From: DATKEG01 sp035544515
GTDB taxonomy: Bacteria; Acidobacteriota; Vicinamibacteria; Fen-336
NCBI GenBank assembly: GCA_035544515.1
Contig: DATKEG010000259.1
Span: forward strand, 1-16,397
Direction of reading: 5' to 3'
Length of the DNA: 16,397 nucleotides
This document shows positions 7,904-14,171 of this stretch, one piece after another (position 1 is the first letter of the stretch; every line of letters starts with the position of its first letter). The notes beneath the pieces were generated by a model. That model had not been told where the DNA came from and did no database searches. It saw only the letters and a program-made list of their open reading frames with translations. Both the position numbers and the translations under genes were made by a program.

Positions 7904-8536
7904 TTGATCACGGAACGCGTCGGCGCGGCGTTCGCCCGGCCGGTCGAAGGCCTGGTGCGGGCGTTCGCGCGGTTCAGCCCCGACGTGCTGACCATCACCG
8001 GGCTCGCGCTCAACGGCGTCGCCTGCGCGTTCTTCGCCTTCTCGGGGGGCGAGGACTACAGCTACCCGCACCTGCTGCGGGTGGGCGGCGCGGTCGCGCT
8101 CCTGGCCAGCCTCTTCGACATGCTCGACGGGCGGGTGGCGCGGCTGCGGGGCCGGCCCACCACCTTCGGAGCGTTCCTGGATTCGACCATGGATCGCTAC
8201 TCGGACATGGTCCTGTACCTGGGGCTCCTCGTGCTCTACGCCCGCCTGGACAAGACGCCGCACATGGTGCTCGTCTGGGTGGCGGCCTTCGGCAGCTTCA
8301 TGACCTCCTACGCCCGGGCGCGGGCCGAGAGCCTGATCCCGCGCTGCACGGTCGGGCTGCTCGAGCGGCCCGAGCGGATCGTCCTCATCGTGGTGGGCGC
8401 GCTGGCGAACCGCATGACGGGGGTCTTGTGGATCATCGCCCTCCTGTCCAACCTCACCGCGCTGCAACGCATCGTCTACACGTACGTCGAGCTCAAGCGC
8501 GGGTGGACGCGGCCGCGGACCGAGGAGGCTCCCTGA
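7904..8536 (+). CDS. CDP-alcohol phosphatidyltransferase, phosphatidylinositol-phosphate-synthase-like
   Basis: A 210-residue integral membrane enzyme that transfers a phosphatidyl group from a CDP-lipid to an alcohol acceptor. The family signature is perfect: D72, D75, G76, A79, R80, then G89, D93 and D97 with the canonical spacing, providing the two metal sites. About six hydrophobic segments are visible. The block SYARARAESL followed by VGLLERPER resembles the phosphatidylinositol-phosphate and archaetidylinositol-phosphate synthase subgroup more than PgsA or PssA, so the acceptor may be inositol phosphate; this is family-based inference. The start is TTG at 7904 with GAGG 6 bases upstream and a good promoter behind it. 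It heads a plus-strand run with the DUF4442 gene and mobA, which follow closely. Confidence 0.9.
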   Translation: MITERVGAAFARPVEGLVRAFARFSPDVLTITGLALNGVACAFFAFSGGEDYSYPHLLRVGGAVALLASLFDMLDGRVARLRGRPTTFGAFLDSTMDRYSDMVLYLGLLVLYARLDKTPHMVLVWVAAFGSFMTSYARARAESLIPRCTVGLLERPERIVLIVVGALANRMTGVLWIIALLSNLTALQRIVYTYVELKRGWTRPRTEEAP

Positions 8537-8565
8537 ACGAGGAGGCCGCGCGGCTGCGCTCGCGC

Positions 8566-9021
8566 GTGTTGAGCCCCTGGGGTTTCCGCGCCTACCTGCT
8601 CGGCAAGCTCCCCCTGGCCGCGTTCGCCGGCCTTCGCCTGCGGAGGCTCGACGACGAAGCGTGCGCGGTGTGGCTGCCCGGCGGCTGGCGGACGCGCAAC
8701 CCGTTCGGCTCCACCTACTTCGCCGCCCAGGCCATGGCCGCGGAGATGTCCACCGGCGCGCCCGCCCTCGTGCTGGCCCGCGCGGCGTCCGCCTCGGTGG
8801 CGCTCATCCTCACCGGCCTCGCGGCCACGTTCACCCGGCGCATCCAGGGCGGCGCCGTGTTCACGTTCGAAGATGTGGCCGGGCTGCGGGCGACCATCGA
8901 CCGCATCGCCGCCAGCGGCGGGACGGGCAGCTACACGGGTCGGTCCACCGGGCGCACGTCCGACGGTGCGGTGGCGGCGGAGTTCGACGTCACGTGGTCG
9001 TTCAAGCGGCGCGACGCGTGA
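8566..9021 (+). CDS. DUF4442 protein, hotdog-fold thioesterase-like
   Basis: About 151 residues from the GTG at 8566. The sequence resembles the DUF4442 family of hotdog-fold, putative acyl-CoA thioesterases: a hydrophobic N-terminus (LLGKLPLAAFAGL), WRTRNPFGSTYFAAQAMA in the first third corresponding to the central helix region, and a C-terminal VTWSFKRR. The start is uncertain. The frame is open through the preceding stop, and CTG at 8533 overlaps the upstream TGA as CTGA with GAGGAGG 4 bases before it, the best-placed Shine-Dalgarno match; it would add 11 residues. GTG at 8566 is the conservative choice. The gene lies 29 bp after, or overlapping, the phosphatidyltransferase gene and 6 bp before mobA. 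Activity on acyl-CoA or lipid precursors is plausible beside a lipid synthase but is inference. Confidence 0.8.
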   Translation: MLSPWGFRAYLLGKLPLAAFAGLRLRRLDDEACAVWLPGGWRTRNPFGSTYFAAQAMAAEMSTGAPALVLARAASASVALILTGLAATFTRRIQGGAVFTFEDVAGLRATIDRIAASGGTGSYTGRSTGRTSDGAVAAEFDVTWSFKRRDA

Positions 9022-9027
9022 GCGGCC

Positions 9028-9603
9028 GTGCCCGCTGACGCCACCGGCTTCGTCCTGGCCGGCGGGCGGAGCCGCCGCATGGGCCGCGACAAGGCGCTGC
9101 TGCCCTGGGCGGGCACGACGCTGCTCGACCTCGCGATCGCCCGGCTGCGGGGGTGCTGCCGCGAGGTCGTGATCCTCTGCGGGCCCGAGCCGCGTTACGC
9201 CGACCGCGGCGTGCCGATCGCGCTCGACGTCCCGCCCGGCGCCGGTCCGCTCGGCGCGGTGATGACGGGGCTGTCGCGCCTGGGCGGTGGGCCCGGCGTG
9301 TTCCTCGCGGTCGACCTCCCGAACGTCCCCGCCGGCCTGCTGGGGCACCTCGTCGCGCTCGTCCCGGGATACGACGCCGCGGTCCCGGTGCCCGTCCAGG
9401 GACCCGAGCCGCTCTGCGCGGTGTATACGGCCGCCTGTCTCGGCCCGATCGAGGACCGCATTGCCGCGGGGGAGCTGAAGATGACGAGCTTCTGGCCGTC
9501 GATCCGGGTCCGCGAGATTCCCGAGGGCGAGCTGGCGCGGTTCGGAGACCCCGCGACCCTTTTCCGTAACCTGAACGACCCGAGCGACTTGCACACGGAG
9601 TGA
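9028..9603 (+). CDS. mobA: Molybdenum cofactor guanylyltransferase MobA
   Basis: A 191-residue nucleotidyltransferase that adds GMP from GTP to molybdopterin to make the guanine dinucleotide cofactor used by DMSO-reductase-family enzymes. The nucleotide-binding signature LAGGRSRRMGRDKA is at residues 10-23, the metal-binding Asp96 in AVDLPN, and the conserved NLNDP at 181-185 near the C-terminus. The length is normal. The start is GTG at 9028, six bases after the preceding stop, so it belongs to the same transcript as the phosphatidyltransferase and DUF4442 genes. No other molybdenum cofactor gene or molybdoenzyme is in the window, so it is separated from its pathway here. Confidence 0.92.
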   Translation: MPADATGFVLAGGRSRRMGRDKALLPWAGTTLLDLAIARLRGCCREVVILCGPEPRYADRGVPIALDVPPGAGPLGAVMTGLSRLGGGPGVFLAVDLPNVPAGLLGHLVALVPGYDAAVPVPVQGPEPLCAVYTAACLGPIEDRIAAGELKMTSFWPSIRVREIPEGELARFGDPATLFRNLNDPSDLHTE

Positions 9604-9637
9604 CGCCTTACTCCACGCTTGGACCTGCCGCGCGGCC

Positions 9638-9643
9638 TATCAT
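9638..9643 (+). promoter_or_regulatory. -10 box candidate for the M23 peptidase gene
   Basis: TATCAT (5 of 6) ends 6 bases before the ATG at 9650, placing expected initiation at the A of the start codon: a leaderless arrangement. No -35 hexamer is found at the right distance, and the 46-bp gap after mobA holds no other signal. Confidence 0.4.
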
Positions 9644-9649
9644 GGACCG

Positions 9650-10285
9650 ATGGCGCGCCTGTGGGATCTGCACACCGTCCGTGGCCTCGCGTTGACGGGA
9701 GCGATGGCGGGTTTGGGCCTCGCCTGCGGCACGATCGCCTGGGAGCTCTGGCGCAACGGGGTGGGGCGATCCGTCGCGAATGGACTGTCCGATCCGGATG
9801 GGCCCCCTGGGGCCGCGTTACTGGCTCTCGACCGGGAAGCTCTCGACGAACTTCGGCGCAGGAGGCTCGCCTTCCCCGTCGAGGGGGTCGCGCCGGCGCA
9901 CCTGATCGACAGCTTCGCCGACCCGCGGGGAGACGGCACGCGGCTCCACCGCGCGGTGGACATCTTGGCTCCACGGCGGACGCCGGTACGGGCCGTCGAG
10001 GGCGGCACGGTGGCCCGCCTCGACCGCAGCCCCGCCGGCGGGATCTCGCTGTACCAGCTCGATCCCGGCGGGCGCTACTGTTACTACTACGCCCACCTCG
10101 ACGGCTACGCGCCCGGCCTGACGGAGGGGGCCACGGTCGAGCGCGGCCAGCTCCTGGGATACGTGGGCACGACGGGCAACGCCCCGCCGAGCACGCCGCA
10201 CCTCCACTTCGCGATCTACCGGCTGTCCGACACGAAGCAGTGGTGGGCCGGCACCGCCCTCAATCCGTACCCGGTGTTCCGCTAG
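9650..10285 (+). CDS. M23-family peptidase-like protein with N-terminal membrane anchor
   Basis: A 211-residue protein with a hydrophobic segment at about 12-31 that should anchor it in the inner membrane facing the periplasm. Residues 95-210 form a LytM/M23 domain: His100 and Asp104 (HRAVD, the HxxxD zinc motif), His149 in YAHLDG, and His184/His186 in TPHLHF. All expected zinc ligands are present, so it may be an active peptidoglycan endopeptidase rather than a degenerate activator. A cysteine at 26 lies in the hydrophobic segment, but the preceding residues (GLA) do not make a good lipobox. Its TAG lies in a perfect 10-bp palindrome, CCGCTAGCGG (10279-10288), and only 3 bp separate it from the stop of the convergent PNPOx-like gene. 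Confidence 0.88.
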   Translation: MARLWDLHTVRGLALTGAMAGLGLACGTIAWELWRNGVGRSVANGLSDPDGPPGAALLALDREALDELRRRRLAFPVEGVAPAHLIDSFADPRGDGTRLHRAVDILAPRRTPVRAVEGGTVARLDRSPAGGISLYQLDPGGRYCYYYAHLDGYAPGLTEGATVERGQLLGYVGTTGNAPPSTPHLHFAIYRLSDTKQWWAGTALNPYPVFR

Positions 10286-10288
10286 CGG

Positions 10289-10801
10289 CTATCCCTGGGC
10301 TCCGGCTCCCGTACCATCCTCGGCGCCAGCCATCGTGGGCTGGGCCTCGGGCCGGACGAACTGCACGCTCTCGGCGCTGTCGTCCCAGCATTCGGCATGC
10401 TGGACGTCCACCCGGAGCAGCGCCAGGTGGGGGTCCTTCTTGCCTTCGGGGAGCCAGGCCTTGTGCTTGCCGCTCCAGAGCTCCTTGAGCTTGGCCTGGT
10501 CGTGCATGAACGACGCGGTCCCGCTCGCCGAGATGTAGCGGTCGTCCTCCGGGCTGGCGTAGATCACGTTGACGTTCGGGTTGCCGGTGATCTCCTGGGC
10601 CAGCGCCGACGTGGTGCTGGCGATGAACCACAGGTTGCCGTCGAACTCGACGTCGGAGGTCATCATCGGGCGGCTGTTCAGGCGGCCGTCCCGAGCGACC
10701 GTGGTCAGCATGGCGATGCGGATGTCCCGCATGATCTTCCGTAGCTTCTTGACCGAGCCGTTGGCCTTGGCCGCCTGGGCCTGGGTGTCCTTCTTCGCCA
10801 T
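10289..10801 (-). CDS. Pyridoxamine-5'-phosphate-oxidase-like general stress protein
   Basis: A 170-residue FMN-binding split-barrel protein resembling the general stress protein 26 group. Family-like blocks are IRIAMLTTV (28-35), GRLNSRPM (39-46), LWFIAS (57-62), VNVIYASPEDDRYISASG (77-94) and ELWSGKHKAWLPEGKKDP (107-124). The function is probably reduction or binding of a flavin-type cofactor; the substrate is unknown, and it is not expected to be the true vitamin B6 oxidase. The ATG at 10801 is fixed by AAGGAG (10812-10807) 5 bases upstream; the frame extends further upstream but crosses the intergenic region and the start of the divergent gene. A sigma-54-like element lies about 45 bp upstream. 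The last 15 residues are Gly/Ala-rich and probably disordered. Confidence 0.88.
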   Translation of the reverse strand: MAKKDTQAQAAKANGSVKKLRKIMRDIRIAMLTTVARDGRLNSRPMMTSDVEFDGNLWFIASTTSALAQEITGNPNVNVIYASPEDDRYISASGTASFMHDQAKLKELWSGKHKAWLPEGKKDPHLALLRVDVQHAECWDDSAESVQFVRPEAQPTMAGAEDGTGAGAQG

Positions 10802-10806
10802 CCAGT

Positions 10807-10812
10807 CTCCTT
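10807..10812 (-). promoter_or_regulatory. Ribosome binding site of the PNPOx-like gene
   Basis: AAGGAG on the minus strand, 5 bases before the ATG at 10801. It decides this start against the longer upstream frame that reaches 11032. Confidence 0.75.
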
Positions 10813-10844
10813 TGCAGGGCTTTGCGCGGTACGCGGGCGTGGAA

Positions 10845-10860
10845 TGCAAGCGCGATGCCA
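10845..10860 (-). promoter_or_regulatory. Sigma-54-like promoter facing the PNPOx-like gene
   Basis: On the minus strand TGGCATCGCGCTTGCA matches the sigma-54 consensus (TGGCAC, purine, N4, TTGC, A or T) at 10 of 12 defined positions, with GG and GC exactly 10 bp apart. Expected initiation is near 10834, giving a 33-base leader that contains the AAGGAG site. An almost identical element faces the other way at 10890-10905. Confidence 0.5.
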
Positions 10861-10889
10861 CCGGTCTTGAGATTCCGAGACGGATGGCG

Positions 10890-10905
10890 TGGTACCGCGA
10901 TTGCA
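10890..10905 (+). promoter_or_regulatory. Sigma-54-like promoter facing the phytanoyl-CoA dioxygenase-like gene
   Basis: TGGTACCGCGATTGCA matches the sigma-54 consensus at 10 of 12 defined positions, with the required GG-N10-GC spacing. Expected initiation is near 10916, 18 bases before the GTG at 10934. It agrees with the minus-strand element at 10860-10845 at 13 of 16 positions. A CAGAAT at 10913-10918 is an alternative sigma-70 -10 box, and the elements could instead be binding sites for one regulator. Confidence 0.5.
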
Positions 10906-10933
10906 CCTGGCGCAGAATGCCTCTCTCACGGGG

Positions 10934-11770
10934 GTGGGCGCGTTGAAGGGTGGCTTCGCGGGCGTGCCGCGCGGCACGGCGGCGGCGCTCCGCCGCGACG
11001 GCTTCGCGCACGTCCCGGGCGCCGTCCCCCACGACGTCGTTCAGCGGGCGCTATTCGCGATCAACCGGTCGCTCGGCCGTGGGCTCGACCCGGCTCGGCT
11101 GGACACCTACCGATCGCAGTCCTTCTGTCCCGAGCTCCGGAAGGAACGCGTCATCACCGATCTCCTTTACGACGGGGCGGCCTGGCCGATGGCCGAGGCG
11201 CTCCTCGGCGCCGGACGCGTCAAGGGACCGGATTCGGGACAGATCGCCCTGAGCTTCCCCACGGACGGGCCGGCCTCGACGCCGCACCCTCACCTCGACG
11301 GGATGTACACGCCGACCAACGGGGTGCCCCGCGGCCAGGTCCGGAGCTTCACCATGCTCGTGGCCGTGCTGCTGAGTCCCGTGGAGGCGGCCGACCGCGG
11401 CAACCTCGTGGTCTGGCCCGGCACCCACCACCTCTACGAAGGGTACTTCCGGCGCCGCGGGCCGCGCTCGCTCCTCGAGGGGATGCCGGAGGTGGCTCTA
11501 CCCGAGCCCGTGGCGGTGACCGGGCGCGCGGGCGACGTCGTCCTGTGCCACTACCAGCTCGCGCACGCCGCCGGGGCCAACACCTCGCCCCACGTCCGCT
11601 ATGCCGTCTACTTCCGGCTCGAGCACGTGGACCACGGCCGGCAGCGGTGGGAGTGCCTGACCGACATCTGGCGCGAGTGGCCGGGGCTGGGGGCGGGTCA
11701 GGGCACGACGACGGGGAACTCGACGTCTTCGTTCCCCTTGCGGCACCAGCCCTCGCGCTTCGAGCAGTAG
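10934..11770 (+). CDS. Phytanoyl-CoA dioxygenase (PhyH)-like Fe(II)/2-oxoglutarate oxygenase
   Basis: A 278-residue protein of the non-haem iron, 2-oxoglutarate-dependent PhyH family, which hydroxylates diverse small molecules. The iron ligands are visible: the HxD motif at His120/Asp122 (HPHLDG) and the distal His211 in HYQLAHAAG, with Arg222 after it as the likely 2-oxoglutarate contact. Further family marks are DGFAHVPGAV near the N-terminus, LLSPVEAADRGNLVVWPGTHH (split: LLSPVEAADRG at 146-156, NLVVWPGTHH at 157-166) and GDVVLCHY before the distal histidine. The start is uncertain: GTG 10934 and TTG 10943 are both possible and lack a strong Shine-Dalgarno sequence; an upstream GTG at 10889 would lie within the promoter region. 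The last 24 residues, rich in Ser/Thr/Gln, lie antisense to the conserved end of the neighbouring DsbD-like gene and are probably not part of the fold. Confidence 0.85.
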   Translation: MGALKGGFAGVPRGTAAALRRDGFAHVPGAVPHDVVQRALFAINRSLGRGLDPARLDTYRSQSFCPELRKERVITDLLYDGAAWPMAEALLGAGRVKGPDSGQIALSFPTDGPASTPHPHLDGMYTPTNGVPRGQVRSFTMLVAVLLSPVEAADRGNLVVWPGTHHLYEGYFRRRGPRSLLEGMPEVALPEPVAVTGRAGDVVLCHYQLAHAAGANTSPHVRYAVYFRLEHVDHGRQRWECLTDIWREWPGLGAGQGTTTGNSTSSFPLRHQPSRFEQ

Positions 11771-12129
11771 AAGTACGTGAGCCCGGCCTTGACCGTCTGC
11801 CGGCCGCGTGGCGCGCTCGGCTTCACCGCCACCGCGATGTGCACGGGCAACGCGGGGTCGAGGTAGCGCGCGTTCTCGGGGTCGTAGGCCGTGAAGCGCG
11901 GCGGCGGCGCCTGCTTGTCCACGAGCACGGCCTCGTCGGCGTCGAGCTTGAGCCGGGGACCGGGCTCCTCGTTGACGCGCACGTCGGCATCGCGCGGCGT
12001 GAGGGTCACGGCGACGTGGGCGTTCGCGCCCGGCTTGACCGGGGCCACGAACTCGGCGCTGACCCTGACGTAGGTACGGGACGGACCCGCGCCCAGCACG
12101 ATCAGCGCGACGGCGACCACTGCGTTCAT
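11698..12129 (-). CDS. Secreted DsbD N-terminal-domain-like protein
   Basis: A 143-residue protein starting with a hydrophobic signal-type segment (residues 1-17). The remainder is beta-rich and resembles the alpha domain of the thiol:disulfide reductase DsbD. Near the C-terminus it carries Cys122 and Cys129 in the pattern YFYCSKREGWCRKG. E. coli DsbD alpha has a CX5C pair in a comparable place; here it is CX6C. The likely role is handling disulfides or passing electrons in the periplasm. An ATG nine bases upstream (12138) is an alternative start, but the ATG at 12129 follows a TAGGAT box (12142-12137) by 7 bases, another leaderless-type start. The final 73 bp, including both cysteine codons, overlap the end of the convergent dioxygenase gene. 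The membrane domain of DsbD is absent. Confidence 0.78.
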   Translation of the reverse strand: MNAVVAVALIVLGAGPSRTYVRVSAEFVAPVKPGANAHVAVTLTPRDADVRVNEEPGPRLKLDADEAVLVDKQAPPPRFTAYDPENARYLDPALPVHIAVAVKPSAPRGRQTVKAGLTYFYCSKREGWCRKGNEDVEFPVVVP

Positions 12130-12208
12130 TCCGAACATCCTACCAGACGATCCGCCTTCCGTGCCTCTGGTGGCGTCGTGTCGCGGGCCCGTCGCGCAGC
12201 GCGCAGGC

Positions 12209-12214
12209 TATAAT
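12209..12214 (+). promoter_or_regulatory. -10 box of the argS operon
   Basis: A perfect TATAAT ending 13 bases before the ATG at 12228 predicts a leader of about 7 bases, too short for a normal Shine-Dalgarno site, and none is seen. No convincing -35 hexamer lies upstream in this GC-rich stretch. The 98-bp gap also serves the divergent DsbD-like gene. Confidence 0.6.
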
Positions 12215-12227
12215 CGCCGTTTCGCGC

Positions 12228-14171
12228 ATGATCTTCGCCCTGCAGGAGCGCCTGGCCGCCGCCCTTCGCTCCGCGGTTCGCGCCGCCTGGGACGTCGACC
12301 TCCCCACCGTGAACTTCGAGTACCCGCCGCGGCTCGAGCTGGGCGACCTGGCCCTGACCGCGCCCTTCGACCTGGCGAAGCTGGTCCGGCGCCGGCCGCG
12401 CGAGATCGCCCAGCGGCTCGGCCCCGAGCTGGCCGGCGCGGCGGGCGTGCGGCGGGTGGAGGTGGCCGGCGGCGGGTACCTGAACGTGTTCCTCTCCCGT
12501 GCCGGCGCCGCCCGCGAGCTGCACGAGTGGCTCAGCCAGCCGACGCCGGCCGCTCCCGTGCCGGGACGCGTGATCGTCGAGCACACCAGCATCAACCCGA
12601 ACAAGGCGGCGCACATCGGGCACCTGCGCAACGCCACGCTGGGCGACACGTTCGTGAACGTGCTGCGGCACCGCGGGCGGGAGGTCGGCGTCCAGAACTA
12701 CATCGACGACACCGGAGTGCAGGTCGCGGACGTGGTGGTCGGCTTCCTGCACCTCGAAAAGCAGACGCTGGCGGACGTGGAGCGGATCGAGGGCCGCTTC
12801 GACTACCACTGCTGGGACCTCTACGCGCGGGTGGGTGACTTCTACGCGGCCCACCCCGCGAACAAGGCGCGCCAGGCCGAGGTCCTGCACGCCATCGAGC
12901 AGGGCGGGAACGAGACGGCGCGGATGGCCGCCCACGTCGCCGGCCGGATCGTGGACCGCCACCTCGCGACCATGGAGCGGCTGGGCATCCGCTACGACCT
13001 GCTCGCGCACGAGAGCGACATCCTGCGGCTGCACTTCTGGGACCGCGCGTTCGAGCTCCTGCGTCTCGCGGGCGCCATCCACCTGCAGGCCGAAGGCAAG
13101 AACGCCGGCTGCTGGGTCCTGGCCATGGAGGGCGAGGAGCAGGACGAGGACAAGGTCATCGTGCGTTCGAGCGGGGTGGTGACCTACACCGGCAAGGACA
13201 TCGCCTACCAGCTCTGGAAGCTGGGCCTGCTCGACCGCGACTTCCGCTACCGGCGCCAGCGACGCTATGAGGACGGGCACGTGCTCTGGACGACCACGTC
13301 CGAGCAGGGCGAGGAGGGCGCGCCCACCTTCGGCCACGCGCGCGAGGTCTTCAACGTGATCGACGTCGGCCAGTCCTACCCGCAGCGCGTGGTCAAGGCG
13401 GGCGTGGCCGCGCTGGGCCACCCGGCCGCGGCGCAGGCGAGCCATCACCTCGCCTACGAGAAGGTCGTGCTCTCGCCGGCCACCGCGCGCGCGCTCGGGT
13501 ACGAGGTGTCCGCGGACGACGCGGCGGTCAAGGTTTCCGGCCGCAAGGGTCTCGGGGTGAAGGCGGACGACCTGCTCGACGCGCTCGTGGACAAGGCCCG
13601 CGCCGAGATCGCCGCGCGCGACCCCGAGCGCGAGAGGGACGCGCGCGACGAGACCGCGCGCGCGGTCGCCACCGGCGCCCTGCGCTACTTCCTGTTGAAG
13701 TACGGCCGCACCAAGATCATCACGTTCGACATGGAGGAGGCGCTGGCCTTCACGGGCGAGACCGGCCCCTACGTCCAGAATGGCGTGGTGCGCGCGCGCA
13801 ACATCTTCGCCAAGCTGGAGGCGGAGGGCCATGACGTGGGCGCGCTGGTCGCGGGCGCGCGCGACCTCGACCTCGACGCGCTGCTCACGGGCGAGGAGGG
13901 CGACGAGGTCTGGGCGCTCTTCCTGCTCATGGCGCGCACGGACGAGGTGGCGGAGCAGGCGGTGCGCGCCGAGGAGGTGGCGCTGGTGGCCAAACACGCC
14001 TTCGCGGTGGCGCAGGCGTTCCATTCCTACTACCAGAAGCCTCGTTACTCCGTGCTGCACGCCGAGAGCGAGGAGCGGCGGGCCTTCCGGGTGCTGGTGG
14101 TGGACGCGTTCCTGCGCCAGATGGACCGTCTGACCAGCCTGCTCGGCATCCCCGTGCCGGAGCGGATGTGA
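12228..14171 (+). CDS. argS: Arginyl-tRNA synthetase
   Basis: A 647-residue class I aminoacyl-tRNA synthetase that charges tRNA-Arg. Domains in order: N-terminal Add1/COG0018-type region (1-110) with LGDLALTAPFDLAK; the catalytic Rossmann core with SINPNKAAHIGHLRN, HIGH at residues 129-132; a VSGRKGLGVKADDLLD block (436-451) in the place of the KMSKS loop; and the C-terminal DALR anticodon-binding domain, with ALRYFLLKYGR at 484 onward, TGPYVQNGVVRARNI and the closing LVVDAFLRQMDRLTSLLGI. It is about 70 residues longer than the E. coli enzyme, mostly through an expanded middle region. Lack of a canonical KMSKS is common in this family. The ATG at 12228 follows a TATAAT box closely. Its TGA overlaps the GTG of the next gene (GTGA), so the three genes to 15765 form an operon. 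Confidence 0.96.
   Translation: MIFALQERLAAALRSAVRAAWDVDLPTVNFEYPPRLELGDLALTAPFDLAKLVRRRPREIAQRLGPELAGAAGVRRVEVAGGGYLNVFLSRAGAARELHEWLSQPTPAAPVPGRVIVEHTSINPNKAAHIGHLRNATLGDTFVNVLRHRGREVGVQNYIDDTGVQVADVVVGFLHLEKQTLADVERIEGRFDYHCWDLYARVGDFYAAHPANKARQAEVLHAIEQGGNETARMAAHVAGRIVDRHLATMERLGIRYDLLAHESDILRLHFWDRAFELLRLAGAIHLQAEGKNAGCWVLAMEGEEQDEDKVIVRSSGVVTYTGKDIAYQLWKLGLLDRDFRYRRQRRYEDGHVLWTTTSEQGEEGAPTFGHAREVFNVIDVGQSYPQRVVKAGVAALGHPAAAQASHHLAYEKVVLSPATARALGYEVSADDAAVKVSGRKGLGVKADDLLDALVDKARAEIAARDPERERDARDETARAVATGALRYFLLKYGRTKIITFDMEEALAFTGETGPYVQNGVVRARNIFAKLEAEGHDVGALVAGARDLDLDALLTGEEGDEVWALFLLMARTDEVAEQAVRAEEVALVAKHAFAVAQAFHSYYQKPRYSVLHAESEERRAFRVLVVDAFLRQMDRLTSLLGIPVPERM

Noticed and set aside
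9619..9643. TTGGAC plus TATCAT as a complete promoter for the M23 gene
   Set aside because: The spacer is 13 bp, too short for a sigma-70 promoter; only the -10 candidate was kept.
10825..10899. 8-bp inverted repeat CGCGGTAC / GTACCGCG flanking the region between the divergent genes
   Set aside because: The second arm is inside the sigma-54-like element and the first has no independent support; likely coincidence in GC-rich DNA.
10802..11032. Upstream extension of the PNPOx-like frame to 11032
   Set aside because: It would cross the divergent regulatory region and the start of the dioxygenase gene, and a clear AAGGAG precedes the ATG at 10801.
13496..13565. Absence of a KMSKS motif in ArgS as a sign of inactivity
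   Set aside because: Many arginyl-tRNA synthetases lack the canonical motif; the SGRKG block sits in the equivalent position and the rest of the enzyme is intact.
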